From the NCBI GenBank assembly GCA_007571275.1, contig RKRS01000221.1, positions 1 to 9,793 on the forward strand: a stretch of DNA of 9,793 bases. The letters run 5' to 3'. The notes under the pieces were generated by a model. That model saw only the letters and a list, made by a program, of their open reading frames with translations, ran no database searches and was not told the origin of the DNA. The stretch comes from Dehalococcoidia bacterium. GTDB lineage: Bacteria; Chloroflexota; Dehalococcoidia; Bin125. Shown here piece after piece: positions 1-6,113 of this stretch. Position numbers and translations under genes: made by a program. Within the stretch, counting starts at the first letter, position 1. Each line of letters opens with the position of its first letter.

Positions 1-436
1 TGAGCGACTGCCACTCGAATCTGGGATCTTCGTATCGCCAGATCTGCGGCTCGGTCTCGAACGTCTCGCCCGACGCGTCAACAAACTCCCAGCGCCACTC
101 AAAGTCGGCGCCGGCCGGAATCCAGAGCTGGGAATCGCGCGTCGGGAACTCAGCCCGCACGCGGGTTACGTCGCCTGTGCTGATCTCGGCCGCCTGCCGA
201 GTCAGCGCGCCCTCCGGCAGGATCGTGTAGAGGAACGTGGCCGACTCCACTTCCGACGCGCCATCAACCAACGCGGTCACCACCACCGAGTCGGGCCAGG
301 AGTTCTCGAATCGGGTCCCCTGGACGGTTGGCCCGTCCTCAGCTGACTGCGCCCCAACCGAACCCCACGCCACCAGCAAGGAGATGACCAGCGCGACCAG
401 CATCGCCAGCGCCAACGGCATCAGCGACCGTCTCAT
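1..436 (-). CDS. Secreted peptidase-MA-like protein, N-terminal part only
   Basis: This gene runs off the left edge, so only the first 145 residues are visible and the C-terminus is missing. It starts with a clear signal peptide: MRRSLMPL, then a hydrophobic stretch to about residue 24 and a likely cleavage near the AQS at 29-31. The rest is a beta-rich domain (TRFENSWPDSVVVTALVDG, residues 41-59) that ends in WRYEDPRFEWQS. I associate this layout, with the Y-x-D-x-R-F-x-W motif, with Chloroflexota proteins that carry a peptidase-MA-like metallohydrolase domain further downstream. The zinc-binding HExxH would lie outside the window, so catalysis cannot be confirmed. The ATG overlaps the prfB stop as ATGA (433-436), which implies translational coupling and co-transcription with prfB. 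That the protein is exported is well supported. The peptidase family is inferred from the N-terminal pattern only. Confidence 0.72.
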   Translation of the reverse strand, partial: MRRSLMPLALAMLVALVISLLVAWGSVGAQSAEDGPTVQGTRFENSWPDSVVVTALVDGASEVESATFLYTILPEGALTRQAAEISTGDVTRVRAEFPTRDSQLWIPAGADFEWRWEFVDASGETFETEPQIWRYEDPRFEWQSL

Positions 437-1570
437 GCGACCGCCCCTTCCCGACTCGCCTCCTGGCCAATCTGATGCCGTAACGAGGCGCGCAGAAACT
501 CGTCGATGTCGCCATCGAGCACGCGGTCCGCGTCCGATGTTTCGTACTGCGTACGCAGGTCTTTCACCATCCGATATGGCTGCAAGACGTACGAGCGGAT
601 CTGATTGCCCCAACCAGCCTCAATGTGCTCGCCGCGAATCGCCAGACGCTCCTCCTCGCGCTTCTGCTCTGCCAACATCAACAGCCGCGCCTCCAGTACG
701 CGCATCGCCGACTCACGATTACGCCGCAGCGAGCGCTCATTTTGACAACTGACCACAAACCCGGTCGGCAGATGCGTGATCCGCACCGCCGTCGAGTTCT
801 TTTGCACATTCTGGCCGCCATTGCCCGAGGCTCGGTACACGTCCAGCTTGATGTCGTCGTCGGCGATCTCGACCTCCGCCGCGCCTTCGGTCTCGGGCAT
901 GATCTCCACGCGCGCGAACGACGTGTGTCGCGCGGGATTCTGGTCGAATGGCGAAATGCGCACCAGCCGGTGCACGCCGTGTTCCGAGCGCAGCCAGCCG
1001 TACGCGCCGCCGCCGTCTGCGCTGCCCCGCACCTCGAGCGTCGCTGACTTCAGCCCCGCTTCCTCGCCCTCGACCAGGTCAACCAGATCGACGTCGAACC
1101 CGACCCGTTCCGCCCAGCGCTGGTACATCCGCAGCAACATCTCGGTCCAGTCCTGAGAGTCGATGCCGCCCGCGCCCGCATAAATGGCGATCACGGCCGG
1201 CCGTTCGTCATACGGACCGGAGAAGGCCAACTCAAACGAGCGCCGCCTGACCTCCTCCTCGATCTCTGCTGCTTCCGCAAACAGATCTGCGGCCAGTTCT
1301 GCGTCATCGGCCAGCTCGAGCAGCTCCACCGCCTCGCTCAGCCGAGACTCCAGTCTGCGCCAGACCTCGATCGTGCGTTGCCGCGAGGCGAGCCGCTTCA
1401 TCACCGACCGCGCGCGCTCCGCGTCGTCCCAGAATCCGCCGGCCGTGGACGCCAACTCCAGCCGCGCCGCCTCCGCCTCGATCGCCGGCAGGTCAAAGAC
1501 GCTCCAGAACGTCGCCGAGCCGCGCCGACAACGCATCCAGCGTTTCGCGCAGTTCACCAACATCAGCCAC
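433..1570 (-). CDS. prfB: Peptide chain release factor 2, with +1 programmed frameshift
   Basis: RF2 recognises UGA and UAA stop codons in the ribosomal A site and triggers peptide release. The first 25 codons run from GTG at 1570, behind GGGAG seven bases upstream, to CTT at 1496-1498. An in-frame TGA follows (1493-1495). A +1 shift continues translation at GAC (1492-1494), giving 378 residues. The frame-0 start reads MADVGELRETLDALSARLG, a normal RF2 N-terminus, joined to DLPAIEAEAARLEL. The anticodon-like SPF tripeptide is at residues 206-208 and the catalytic GGQ at 251-253 (SGNGGQNVQKNSTAVRI). Both positions are almost those of E. coli RF2. SPF rather than PxT separates it from RF1. Two further in-frame GTG codons lie just upstream of 1570, but the ribosome-binding site favours 1570. 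It is the third gene of a four-gene minus-strand run. Confidence 0.97.
1492..1507 (-). promoter_or_regulatory. prfB programmed +1 frameshift signal
   Basis: On the minus strand the sequence reads GGAG-CGT-CTT-TGA-C. CTT is codon 25 and TGA is codon 26 of the frame that starts at the GTG at 1570. The slippery CTTTGAC is the canonical RF2 autoregulatory site. The GGAG lies three bases before CTT, the same placement as the internal Shine-Dalgarno-like element in E. coli prfB. When RF2 is scarce, the ribosome pauses at UGA and slips by one base into the RF2 frame. When RF2 is abundant, it terminates after 25 residues. All sequence elements are directly visible. The mechanism is established knowledge for this gene. 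Confidence 0.95.
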
Positions 1571-1654
1571 TGTCTCACTCCCGACCACCACTGACAGACT
1601 CAGCGGTCAGGCATGTCAGCGGGCGCCATCGACATCCCGACCACTTCCAGCGTA

Positions 1655-2521
1655 CTACCGATTCGGCACGATCAGCCCCCCGGCTGTGCGGCGCATCCCC
1701 TCGGGTGTGGCGGCTGCCTCACGCGCCCGTCCCGCCGCCGCTGCAATCGGATCAATCGGCGTCGGTTCCCGACGCGGGGCCGTCGGTTGCGGTGGACGCC
1801 AGGCCGTCGTCGATCCCGGCTGCGTGGTCGGTGGATTCAGCTGCGCCTTCTCGGGGTTGGCCTGCCACAGGCCGATGTACTCAACCAGCTCTAGCGGCTC
1901 GACCAGCCCAACCGCCGCCAGGCGGTCATCGACAAACAACGCCGGCAGCGCTGTCACGCCCGATCTCGCGCCGATCTCGGCAAACTCCTCGATCGCGAAC
2001 ACGTCGGTTTGCAGCTTGGGCGAGAGCAATGCGGCCGCGCAGGCGGCCAGCGCCGCCTGTCCGGCCAGCGGATCGTCCACTGATCCCAGCAGCCGCAGCC
2101 GCGTCGGCCGACGCAGCTTGCTCAGCAGACGCTTCATCTTGACTGACGGCTTCGCCTGCCTCGTGGAAGCCAACACCATCGCCCGAATCATCGCCACCAA
2201 CAGGTGACCGTTGGGCGCGCCATAGAAGCGCAGTGGTCGGTTCAGCTCGCCGCGGATCAGCACACAGGGCACATCGACGATGTCGCGGCGCCTGACCTGC
2301 TCCCGCGACTCCTCGCGCTCATAGATTGTCAGTGAGATCTGATCCGACAACTCGGCGATCTCTTCGTACAGTTCCTTCGCCAGCGCGCAGCTGGGCTTGT
2401 CCGGACGACCTGGCACCATCACCCGCCGTGGACTCTGGTGGTAGTACTCCAGCTTCAGCGGGCCTTCGATGGCCGTGAACTGCTGCCGAATCTGCGCCCG
2501 CTCCGCACCTGCCAGCGCCAT
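1655..2521 (-). CDS. Tandem thioredoxin-fold (PDO/AhpF-N-like) protein lacking CxxC motifs
   Basis: The protein has 288 residues with two consecutive thioredoxin/glutaredoxin-like halves, resembling protein disulfide oxidoreductase (PDO) or the N-terminal domain of AhpF. The first half (about 22-120) has the helix CALAKELYEEIAELSDQI and the cis-proline loop DVPC at 83-86. The second half (about 141-218) has the typical EEFAEIGARSGVTALPALFV with its own cis-proline at 193. The active-site cysteine pairs are gone: half one keeps only C45, and half two has SVDDPLAG where CPYC-type motifs normally stand. The only cysteines are C45, C86 and C161. Residues 228-288 form a proline/alanine-rich, low-complexity tail. 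The fold is well supported. A classical disulfide reductase role is unlikely, and a structural or binding role, or C45 acting as a single-Cys site, is possible. ATG 2521 follows AGGA at five bases. The lipoprotein gene ends 60 bases upstream. Confidence 0.8.
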   Translation of the reverse strand: MALAGAERAQIRQQFTAIEGPLKLEYYHQSPRRVMVPGRPDKPSCALAKELYEEIAELSDQISLTIYEREESREQVRRRDIVDVPCVLIRGELNRPLRFYGAPNGHLLVAMIRAMVLASTRQAKPSVKMKRLLSKLRRPTRLRLLGSVDDPLAGQAALAACAAALLSPKLQTDVFAIEEFAEIGARSGVTALPALFVDDRLAAVGLVEPLELVEYIGLWQANPEKAQLNPPTTQPGSTTAWRPPQPTAPRREPTPIDPIAAAAGRAREAAATPEGMRRTAGGLIVPNR

Positions 2522-2581
2522 GCCGATCCTCGCTCTCGCCCAAGCCCTCAGCCGTCAGTGGGCGTGCTACCAGCCTAACGT

Positions 2582-3634
2582 TCAGTCGACCCCGTCCTGC
2601 GCCACCCACTCCACGGCCGAGCGTAATTCGGCCTCGGTCACCGCGCCCTCAAAGGCATAGCGGATGATCCCCGCTCCATCGACCACAAACACCCACGGCT
2701 CCGACGGCAAGTGCCAGGCACTGAAGGCCCCCGACTCGACCAACCGTGACGGCTCATGCGGATTCTCAAACACCTCAACGTGAATCCCGATCAGCGCGGA
2801 CGAAAACTCTCGCCAGACCGCCTTGACCGCGTCCAGCACCGGCGCGCAGGTCCGCGAGTGACAAAACGCCGGCGTCGCAAACGCCAGCAGCAGCGGACGA
2901 TCCTGCTCCAGCGCCTCTGCGATGGACAACGCGTACAGACCAGGTTCCGGATCGGGATCGGAAGTCAGCTCAGCCAGGGTCGATACATCGTCGCGCGTCC
3001 GCGAGTCGACGCTGGGCGCGCGCTCACCGACACGCGGCGCCGCCTGTCGCTCGCGCACCGAGAATCGCAACCGCGTCGTTTCGCTCGCCGAGTCCGAGCT
3101 GATCTCCAACAACATGCCCCAGAGACCTGCGGCAGTCAGGCGCACCGGCACGACATACACCCCGCGGCCAATTGGCAACGAGCGGTCGGACACGCTCGCG
3201 TTGACGTGTTCATGCGCCGCAATCTGGACGCTTGGGTCGTATGCCCTGAAGCTGGCGTACTGGATTGAGCGCGGCGAGGCCCGATCCTCATCCAGGGCAA
3301 AGAGCGAGACGCGGATCGTCGGCGGTTCATCGGTTGCCGAGAGGCCGTCCAGGCTGAACGCGATCCGCGTGATTCCCACCGCCAGATCCTGGGTAGCCAG
3401 CACCGGCAGCCACTGGGCCGCAGGGTCGAGCTCTGCGACTGCCCACAGCTCCTCCTGATTCGGGGCGGATGCCGGCGACGACTGCGCTCCGCTACATGCC
3501 ATAACGGCCAACGTATAACCGCTGATCAGTAGCAATAGCGCTGCCAATGATCCGCTGGTACTAGACGTAACGAATCGCCGCAGGTTGCTTACGCAGGGTA
3601 GATAGCGTCGCCTGACTATATGATGTAACCGCAT
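2582..3634 (-). CDS. Exported thioredoxin-fold lipoprotein with CX4C motif
   Basis: From the ATG at 3634 the product has 350 residues. An arginine-rich n-region is followed by a hydrophobic segment (SLAALLLLISGYTLAVMAC) ending in a plausible lipobox, with Cys47 as the lipidation site (V-M-A-C, M at -2 being atypical). Residues about 70-195 form an all-beta domain (YVVPVRLTAAGLWGMLLEI) like FixH/YtkA-type extracytoplasmic domains. Residues about 205-350 form a thioredoxin-like domain: LLLAFATPAFCHSRTCAPVLDAV at about 248-270, with the cysteines at 258 and 263 spaced CX4C rather than CXXC, then a strand EPWVFVVDGAGIIRYAFEG. Family knowledge suggests an envelope-anchored redox or metal-handling protein, but its substrate is unknown. 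The same frame is open up to ATG 3670, which overlaps the divergent gene's start codon. I prefer 3634 because AGGTG lies just upstream and the 3670 form has a very long pre-signal region. Confidence 0.75.
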   Translation of the reverse strand: MRLHHIVRRRYLPCVSNLRRFVTSSTSGSLAALLLLISGYTLAVMACSGAQSSPASAPNQEELWAVAELDPAAQWLPVLATQDLAVGITRIAFSLDGLSATDEPPTIRVSLFALDEDRASPRSIQYASFRAYDPSVQIAAHEHVNASVSDRSLPIGRGVYVVPVRLTAAGLWGMLLEISSDSASETTRLRFSVRERQAAPRVGERAPSVDSRTRDDVSTLAELTSDPDPEPGLYALSIAEALEQDRPLLLAFATPAFCHSRTCAPVLDAVKAVWREFSSALIGIHVEVFENPHEPSRLVESGAFSAWHLPSEPWVFVVDGAGIIRYAFEGAVTEAELRSAVEWVAQDGVD

Positions 3635-3642
3635 ACACACCT

Positions 3643-3654
3643 GATCAATTGATC
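3643..3654. promoter_or_regulatory. 12-bp perfect palindrome, candidate operator
   Basis: GATCAATTGATC is its own reverse complement. It lies in the 34-base gap between the divergent starts at 3634 (minus) and 3669 (plus), so a bound regulator could act on both genes. It contains two GATC sites and an AT-rich centre in an otherwise GC-rich region. On the plus strand TATGAT at 3619-3624 resembles a -10 box, without a convincing -35 at the usual distance. The operator role is inferred. Confidence 0.3.
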
Positions 3655-3668
3655 GGAGTTGAGCGGCC

Positions 3669-3890
3669 ATGGCCTATTCCACCACCAATCGACGCCAGGA
3701 AACCTACTTCCTCCACGCGCGCGACGTTGAACTGCGTAATCATCACGCGCAGCGCATCTACTTCTTCGCCAAGTCGGAGCAGCCGGGCGCAATTGACGCC
3801 GTGCCCGATGGCTACGAGGTCGTCGAAAATCCGCGCACTGGCCTGCCCGTCCTGCGCAAGTCGAGAGTGGCCGCCAAGATCGCCAGCTAA
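3669..3890 (+). CDS. Small conserved 73-residue protein of unknown function
   Basis: The product is MAYSTTNRRQETYFLHARDV and onward, 73 residues, with no signal peptide, transmembrane segment or cysteine. It has a YFLHARDVELRN strand-like start, an IYFFAK strand, an acidic/proline stretch (PGAIDAVPDGYEVVENPRTG, residues 39-58) and a basic end (LPVLRKSRVAAKIAS). I recognise the pattern Y-F-L-H...IYFFA...PGA-DA-P-GYEV-EN-RTGLP-L-K from small uncharacterised proteins in Chloroflexota and Deinococcota, but I know of no established function. The compact beta-strand layout and basic tail could suit nucleic-acid or ribosome binding, which is speculation. The start is supported by GGAG at 3655-3658 about ten bases upstream. 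It is transcribed alone, divergent from the lipoprotein gene and convergent with the phosphatase gene. Confidence 0.8.
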   Translation: MAYSTTNRRQETYFLHARDVELRNHHAQRIYFFAKSEQPGAIDAVPDGYEVVENPRTGLPVLRKSRVAAKIAS

Positions 3891-3951
3891 TCGCTCGGCT
3901 TCGGGCTGGGCCAGGCGCACCGCTCGGTTTCCATCGAGTTGACACCTGACC

Positions 3952-3990
3952 TTGTCCACAGTTCTCGCGAATTTCCACAACCTATCTACA
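3952..3990 (+). promoter_or_regulatory. Cluster of DnaA-box-like 9-mers
   Basis: Three sequences of one orientation lie within 39 bases of the intergenic region 3891-3996. TTGTCCACA (3952-3960) is the DnaA box form preferred in high-GC Streptomyces and is one base from the E. coli consensus TTATCCACA. ATTTCCACA (3971-3979) and CTATCTACA (3982-3990) each differ from the E. coli consensus at two positions. The flank to the right (GTTATGTTAATCA) is AT-rich. The cluster lies between the convergent ends of two genes, so a promoter role is unlikely there. No function is shown. Confidence 0.35.
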
Positions 3991-3996
3991 GTTATG

Positions 3997-4806
3997 TTAA
4001 TCACTCGATCCCGACAGTCGTGCTATCGCCGCCTGTTGTAACTGTCGAGTTGACGCAGCGACCACCTGGTCTCCCGACTCCAGCGTCAGCTGTCCGCCTG
4101 CCCAGTCCGTCATGTAACCGCCCGCTCCCTGCACAATCGGCGCCAGCGCCAGATAGTCCCACCGCTTGAGCGACGCTTCGCAGACAATGTCGATAAAGCC
4201 GGATGCGAGTAGCCCGTAGGCGTAGCAGTCGACGCCGTAGCGAACTCGCTCAAGCGACGCAGACAGGATGTCCCAGGACTGCCGCGCCGTCCCCTGAAAC
4301 ATGTCCGGACTGGTGGCGAAACCGATCGATGTTTCCAGAATCCTCGTGGAGGAGGTGTGGACAATCTGTGAATTATGTGTAGTACGGCGCGTTACGTCCG
4401 GATAGTTCAAGCCCGCCCAGCGTTCGTTTGCTATTGGCTGATCCAATACGCCGGCCACGGGTTGGCCGTCGCGCAGCAGTCCGATCAGCGTGCCGAAAGT
4501 CGGCAACCCCGAGACGAATGCGCCCGTGCCATCGATCGGATCGATCACCCAGACCCATTCCGCATCGTCGCGCTCGGTCCCGTATTCCTCACCGATCACG
4601 CCGTGCGCGGGAAAGCGGTCGGCGATCCGCTCGCGGATGGCCGCCTCCGCCGCTCGATCCGCCTCGGTCACCGGTGACCCGTCGCCCTTGCGCTGTACCT
4701 CCAGCCGGCTGCGAAACCAGGGTCGGATCAGCTCGGCGGCCGCATCCGCCAGTTCCTCAGCGAACTGCAGGTACATCTCCGCCACGAGCTCGCGAGGATC
4801 TGGCAT
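3997..4806 (-). CDS. hisN: HisN-type phosphatase, inositol monophosphatase superfamily
   Basis: The product has 269 residues, a normal length for the Mg-dependent, Li-sensitive phosphatase family. Key motifs are KGDGSPVTEADRAAE (40-54), GEE with metal ligand E73, WVIDPIDGT with D89 and D92 (86-94), and KRWDYLALAPIVQGAGG with D217 (214-230). IDGTGAFVSGLPTFGTLIGL, VLDQPIANERWAG and the DCYAYGLLASG segment match histidinol-phosphatase HisN closely, better than generic SuhB. HisN removes phosphate from L-histidinol phosphate in histidine synthesis. No his genes are in view. The gene is divergent from ino1, whose product, inositol-1(3)-phosphate, is the substrate of sister enzymes, so inositol-phosphate phosphatase activity is a real alternative. 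The ribosome-binding site is weak (AGG about nine bases before ATG 4806). Family assignment is certain, the exact substrate is not. Confidence 0.88.
   Translation of the reverse strand: MPDPRELVAEMYLQFAEELADAAAELIRPWFRSRLEVQRKGDGSPVTEADRAAEAAIRERIADRFPAHGVIGEEYGTERDDAEWVWVIDPIDGTGAFVSGLPTFGTLIGLLRDGQPVAGVLDQPIANERWAGLNYPDVTRRTTHNSQIVHTSSTRILETSIGFATSPDMFQGTARQSWDILSASLERVRYGVDCYAYGLLASGFIDIVCEASLKRWDYLALAPIVQGAGGYMTDWAGGQLTLESGDQVVAASTRQLQQAAIARLSGSSD
4356..4364 (-). promoter_or_regulatory. Perfect TTGTCCACA DnaA-box-like site inside hisN
   Basis: The plus strand reads TGTGGACAA, the exact reverse complement of the site at 3952-3960. It lies in a locally AT-richer part of the phosphatase gene (about 4350-4390), near a weaker match at 4367-4375 (TGTGAATTA). 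Two perfect copies within about 400 bases are more than expected by chance for a 9-mer in a window of this size. Being inside a coding region, it may still be coincidental. Confidence 0.25.
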
Positions 4807-4959
4807 GCGCCCAGCCTATCCGCTATCCAGCTGTCTCGCCGCCGCGATTGCCCCTCTCCGCCTATATCTCCCATGACAGCCCCCAGAGAGATCGGCTGAT
4901 ACATTGGAGTACTCGAAGGTGGGCGCGCGGTTCTCCCATCGCGAGGTTCCGATCTCACT

Positions 4960-4977
4960 CGGCAATCCCGCTTGCCG
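4960..4977 (+). promoter_or_regulatory. Short inverted repeat in the ino1 leader
   Basis: CGGCAA (4960-4965) and TTGCCG (4972-4977) form a perfect six-base inverted repeat around a six-base spacer, 24 bases before the ino1 ATG. It could be an operator half-site pair or a leader hairpin. It is followed by AAGGA (4990-4994), the ino1 ribosome-binding site. The 195-base divergent region 4807-5001 must hold promoters for hisN and ino1, but I see no convincing -35/-10 pair on either strand. Confidence 0.25.
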
Positions 4978-5001
4978 CACTCACGGCGGAAGGAATGAGT
5001 C

Positions 5002-6099
5002 ATGCCAGATGGCGTAGCCAATAACCCAACCGGAAAAATCAACGTCGCAATTATCGGAGTCGGCAACTGCGCCTCTTCCCTCGTCCAGGGCGTGACCTAT
5101 TACCAACACGCCCAGGACGGCGACGAGGTCCCCGGGCTCATGCACGCGGTGCTCGGTGGATATGCCATCTCCGATCTGAATTTCGTCGCCGCCTTCGACA
5201 TCGACTCGCGCAAGGTCGGCCTCGATCTGTCCGAAGCCATCTTCACCGAGCCCAACAACACGGTGAAGTTCACTGATGTCCCCAATCTGGGCGTCCCGGT
5301 TGAGCGCGGCATGACCCACGACGGGCTCGGCAAGTACCTCTCGCAAGTGATCGAGAAGGCGCCCGGCTCAACCGTCGACGTCGCCCAGATCCTCAAGGAA
5401 CGCGATGTCGACGTGGTAATCAACTACCTGCCGGTCGGCTCCGAAGAGGCGACCAAGTGGTACGTCGAACAGGTGCTTGAGGCTGGCTGCGCCTTCATCA
5501 ACTGCATTCCCGTCTTTATCGCCCGCGAGAAGTACTGGGCCGACCGCTTCCGCCGCGCCGGCGCGCCGATCATCGGCGACGACATCAAGTCCCAGGTCGG
5601 CGCCACGATCGTCCACCGTGTCCTCTCACGCCTCTTCCGCGACCGCGGCGTCCAGATCGACCGCACCTACCAGCTCAACTTCGGCGGCAACACTGACTTC
5701 TACAACATGCTCGAGCGCGAGCGCCTGGAATCGAAGAAGATCAGTAAGACCAACGCCGTCACCTCGCAGATCGAGTACGAGATGCCAAGCGGCGACGTAC
5801 ACGTCGGTCCCTCTGACCACGTCCCCTGGCTCGAAGATCGCAAGTGGTGTCACATCCGTATCGAGGGCACCACTTTCGGCGATGTGCCGCTCAATCTCGA
5901 GCTCAAACTGGAAGTCTGGGATTCGCCCAACTCGGCTGGCGTGGTGATCGACGCGGTCCGCTGCGCCAAACTCGGGCTCGACCGCGGCCTCTCCGGCCCA
6001 CTCCTCGCTCCCTCGGCCTACTTCATGAAATCGCCGCCCGAGCAGTGGACCGACGACGTCGCCCGCGACGCCGTTGAGGCCTTCGCTCAAGGCGAGTAG
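5002..6099 (+). CDS. ino1: Inositol-3-phosphate synthase (actinobacterial type)
   Basis: This enzyme converts D-glucose 6-phosphate to 1D-myo-inositol 3-phosphate with NAD+ in the cytoplasm, the first step of inositol synthesis. The product has 365 residues, the short prokaryotic form. The NAD-binding loop is GVGNCASSL (19-27). VVINYLPVGSEEATKWY (138-154), GDDIKSQVGAT (192-202), LNFGGNTDF (225-233) and SKKISKT (244-250) are characteristic motifs of the active site. The C-terminal part (WDSPNSAGVVIDAVRCAKL) closes the catalytic domain. ATG 5002 follows AAGGA at seven bases. The gene is divergent from the phosphatase and is followed 14 bases later by a PatA-like acyltransferase. In actinobacteria this enzyme feeds phosphatidylinositol, PIMs and mycothiol, while in thermophiles it can feed di-myo-inositol phosphate. 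The neighbouring acyltransferase favours a lipid use here, by inference. Confidence 0.97.
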   Translation: MPDGVANNPTGKINVAIIGVGNCASSLVQGVTYYQHAQDGDEVPGLMHAVLGGYAISDLNFVAAFDIDSRKVGLDLSEAIFTEPNNTVKFTDVPNLGVPVERGMTHDGLGKYLSQVIEKAPGSTVDVAQILKERDVDVVINYLPVGSEEATKWYVEQVLEAGCAFINCIPVFIAREKYWADRFRRAGAPIIGDDIKSQVGATIVHRVLSRLFRDRGVQIDRTYQLNFGGNTDFYNMLERERLESKKISKTNAVTSQIEYEMPSGDVHVGPSDHVPWLEDRKWCHIRIEGTTFGDVPLNLELKLEVWDSPNSAGVVIDAVRCAKLGLDRGLSGPLLAPSAYFMKSPPEQWTDDVARDAVEAFAQGE

Positions 6100-6113
6100 C
6101 ATCGGCCCCGTCC

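Noticed and set aside
433..1578. Release factor 2 read in one frame from ATG 1578 (381 residues)
   Set aside because: Its first 28 residues (MRQWLMLVNCAKRWMRC...) do not resemble RF2, whereas the overlapping frame from GTG 1570 does and meets a perfect CTTTGAC frameshift site.
1591..1610. Possible hairpin CTGAC...GTCAG between the thioredoxin-fold gene and prfB
   Set aside because: The stem is only five base pairs, with no T-run after it; not a credible terminator.
1378..2142. Plus-strand reading frame of 254 codons
   Set aside because: It lies antisense to prfB and the thioredoxin-fold gene, is rich in Arg, Pro, Ser and Ala as expected for GC-rich antisense frames, and shows no family pattern.
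3635..3670. ATG 3670 as start of the lipoprotein gene
   Set aside because: It would share bases with the start codon of the divergent gene at 3669 and lengthen the pre-signal region to over 40 residues; ATG 3634 has AGGTG upstream.
3934..4054. Ten-base direct repeat TCGAGTTGAC at 3934-3943 and 4045-4054
   Set aside because: Only two short copies, one inside hisN, with no further extension; likely chance.
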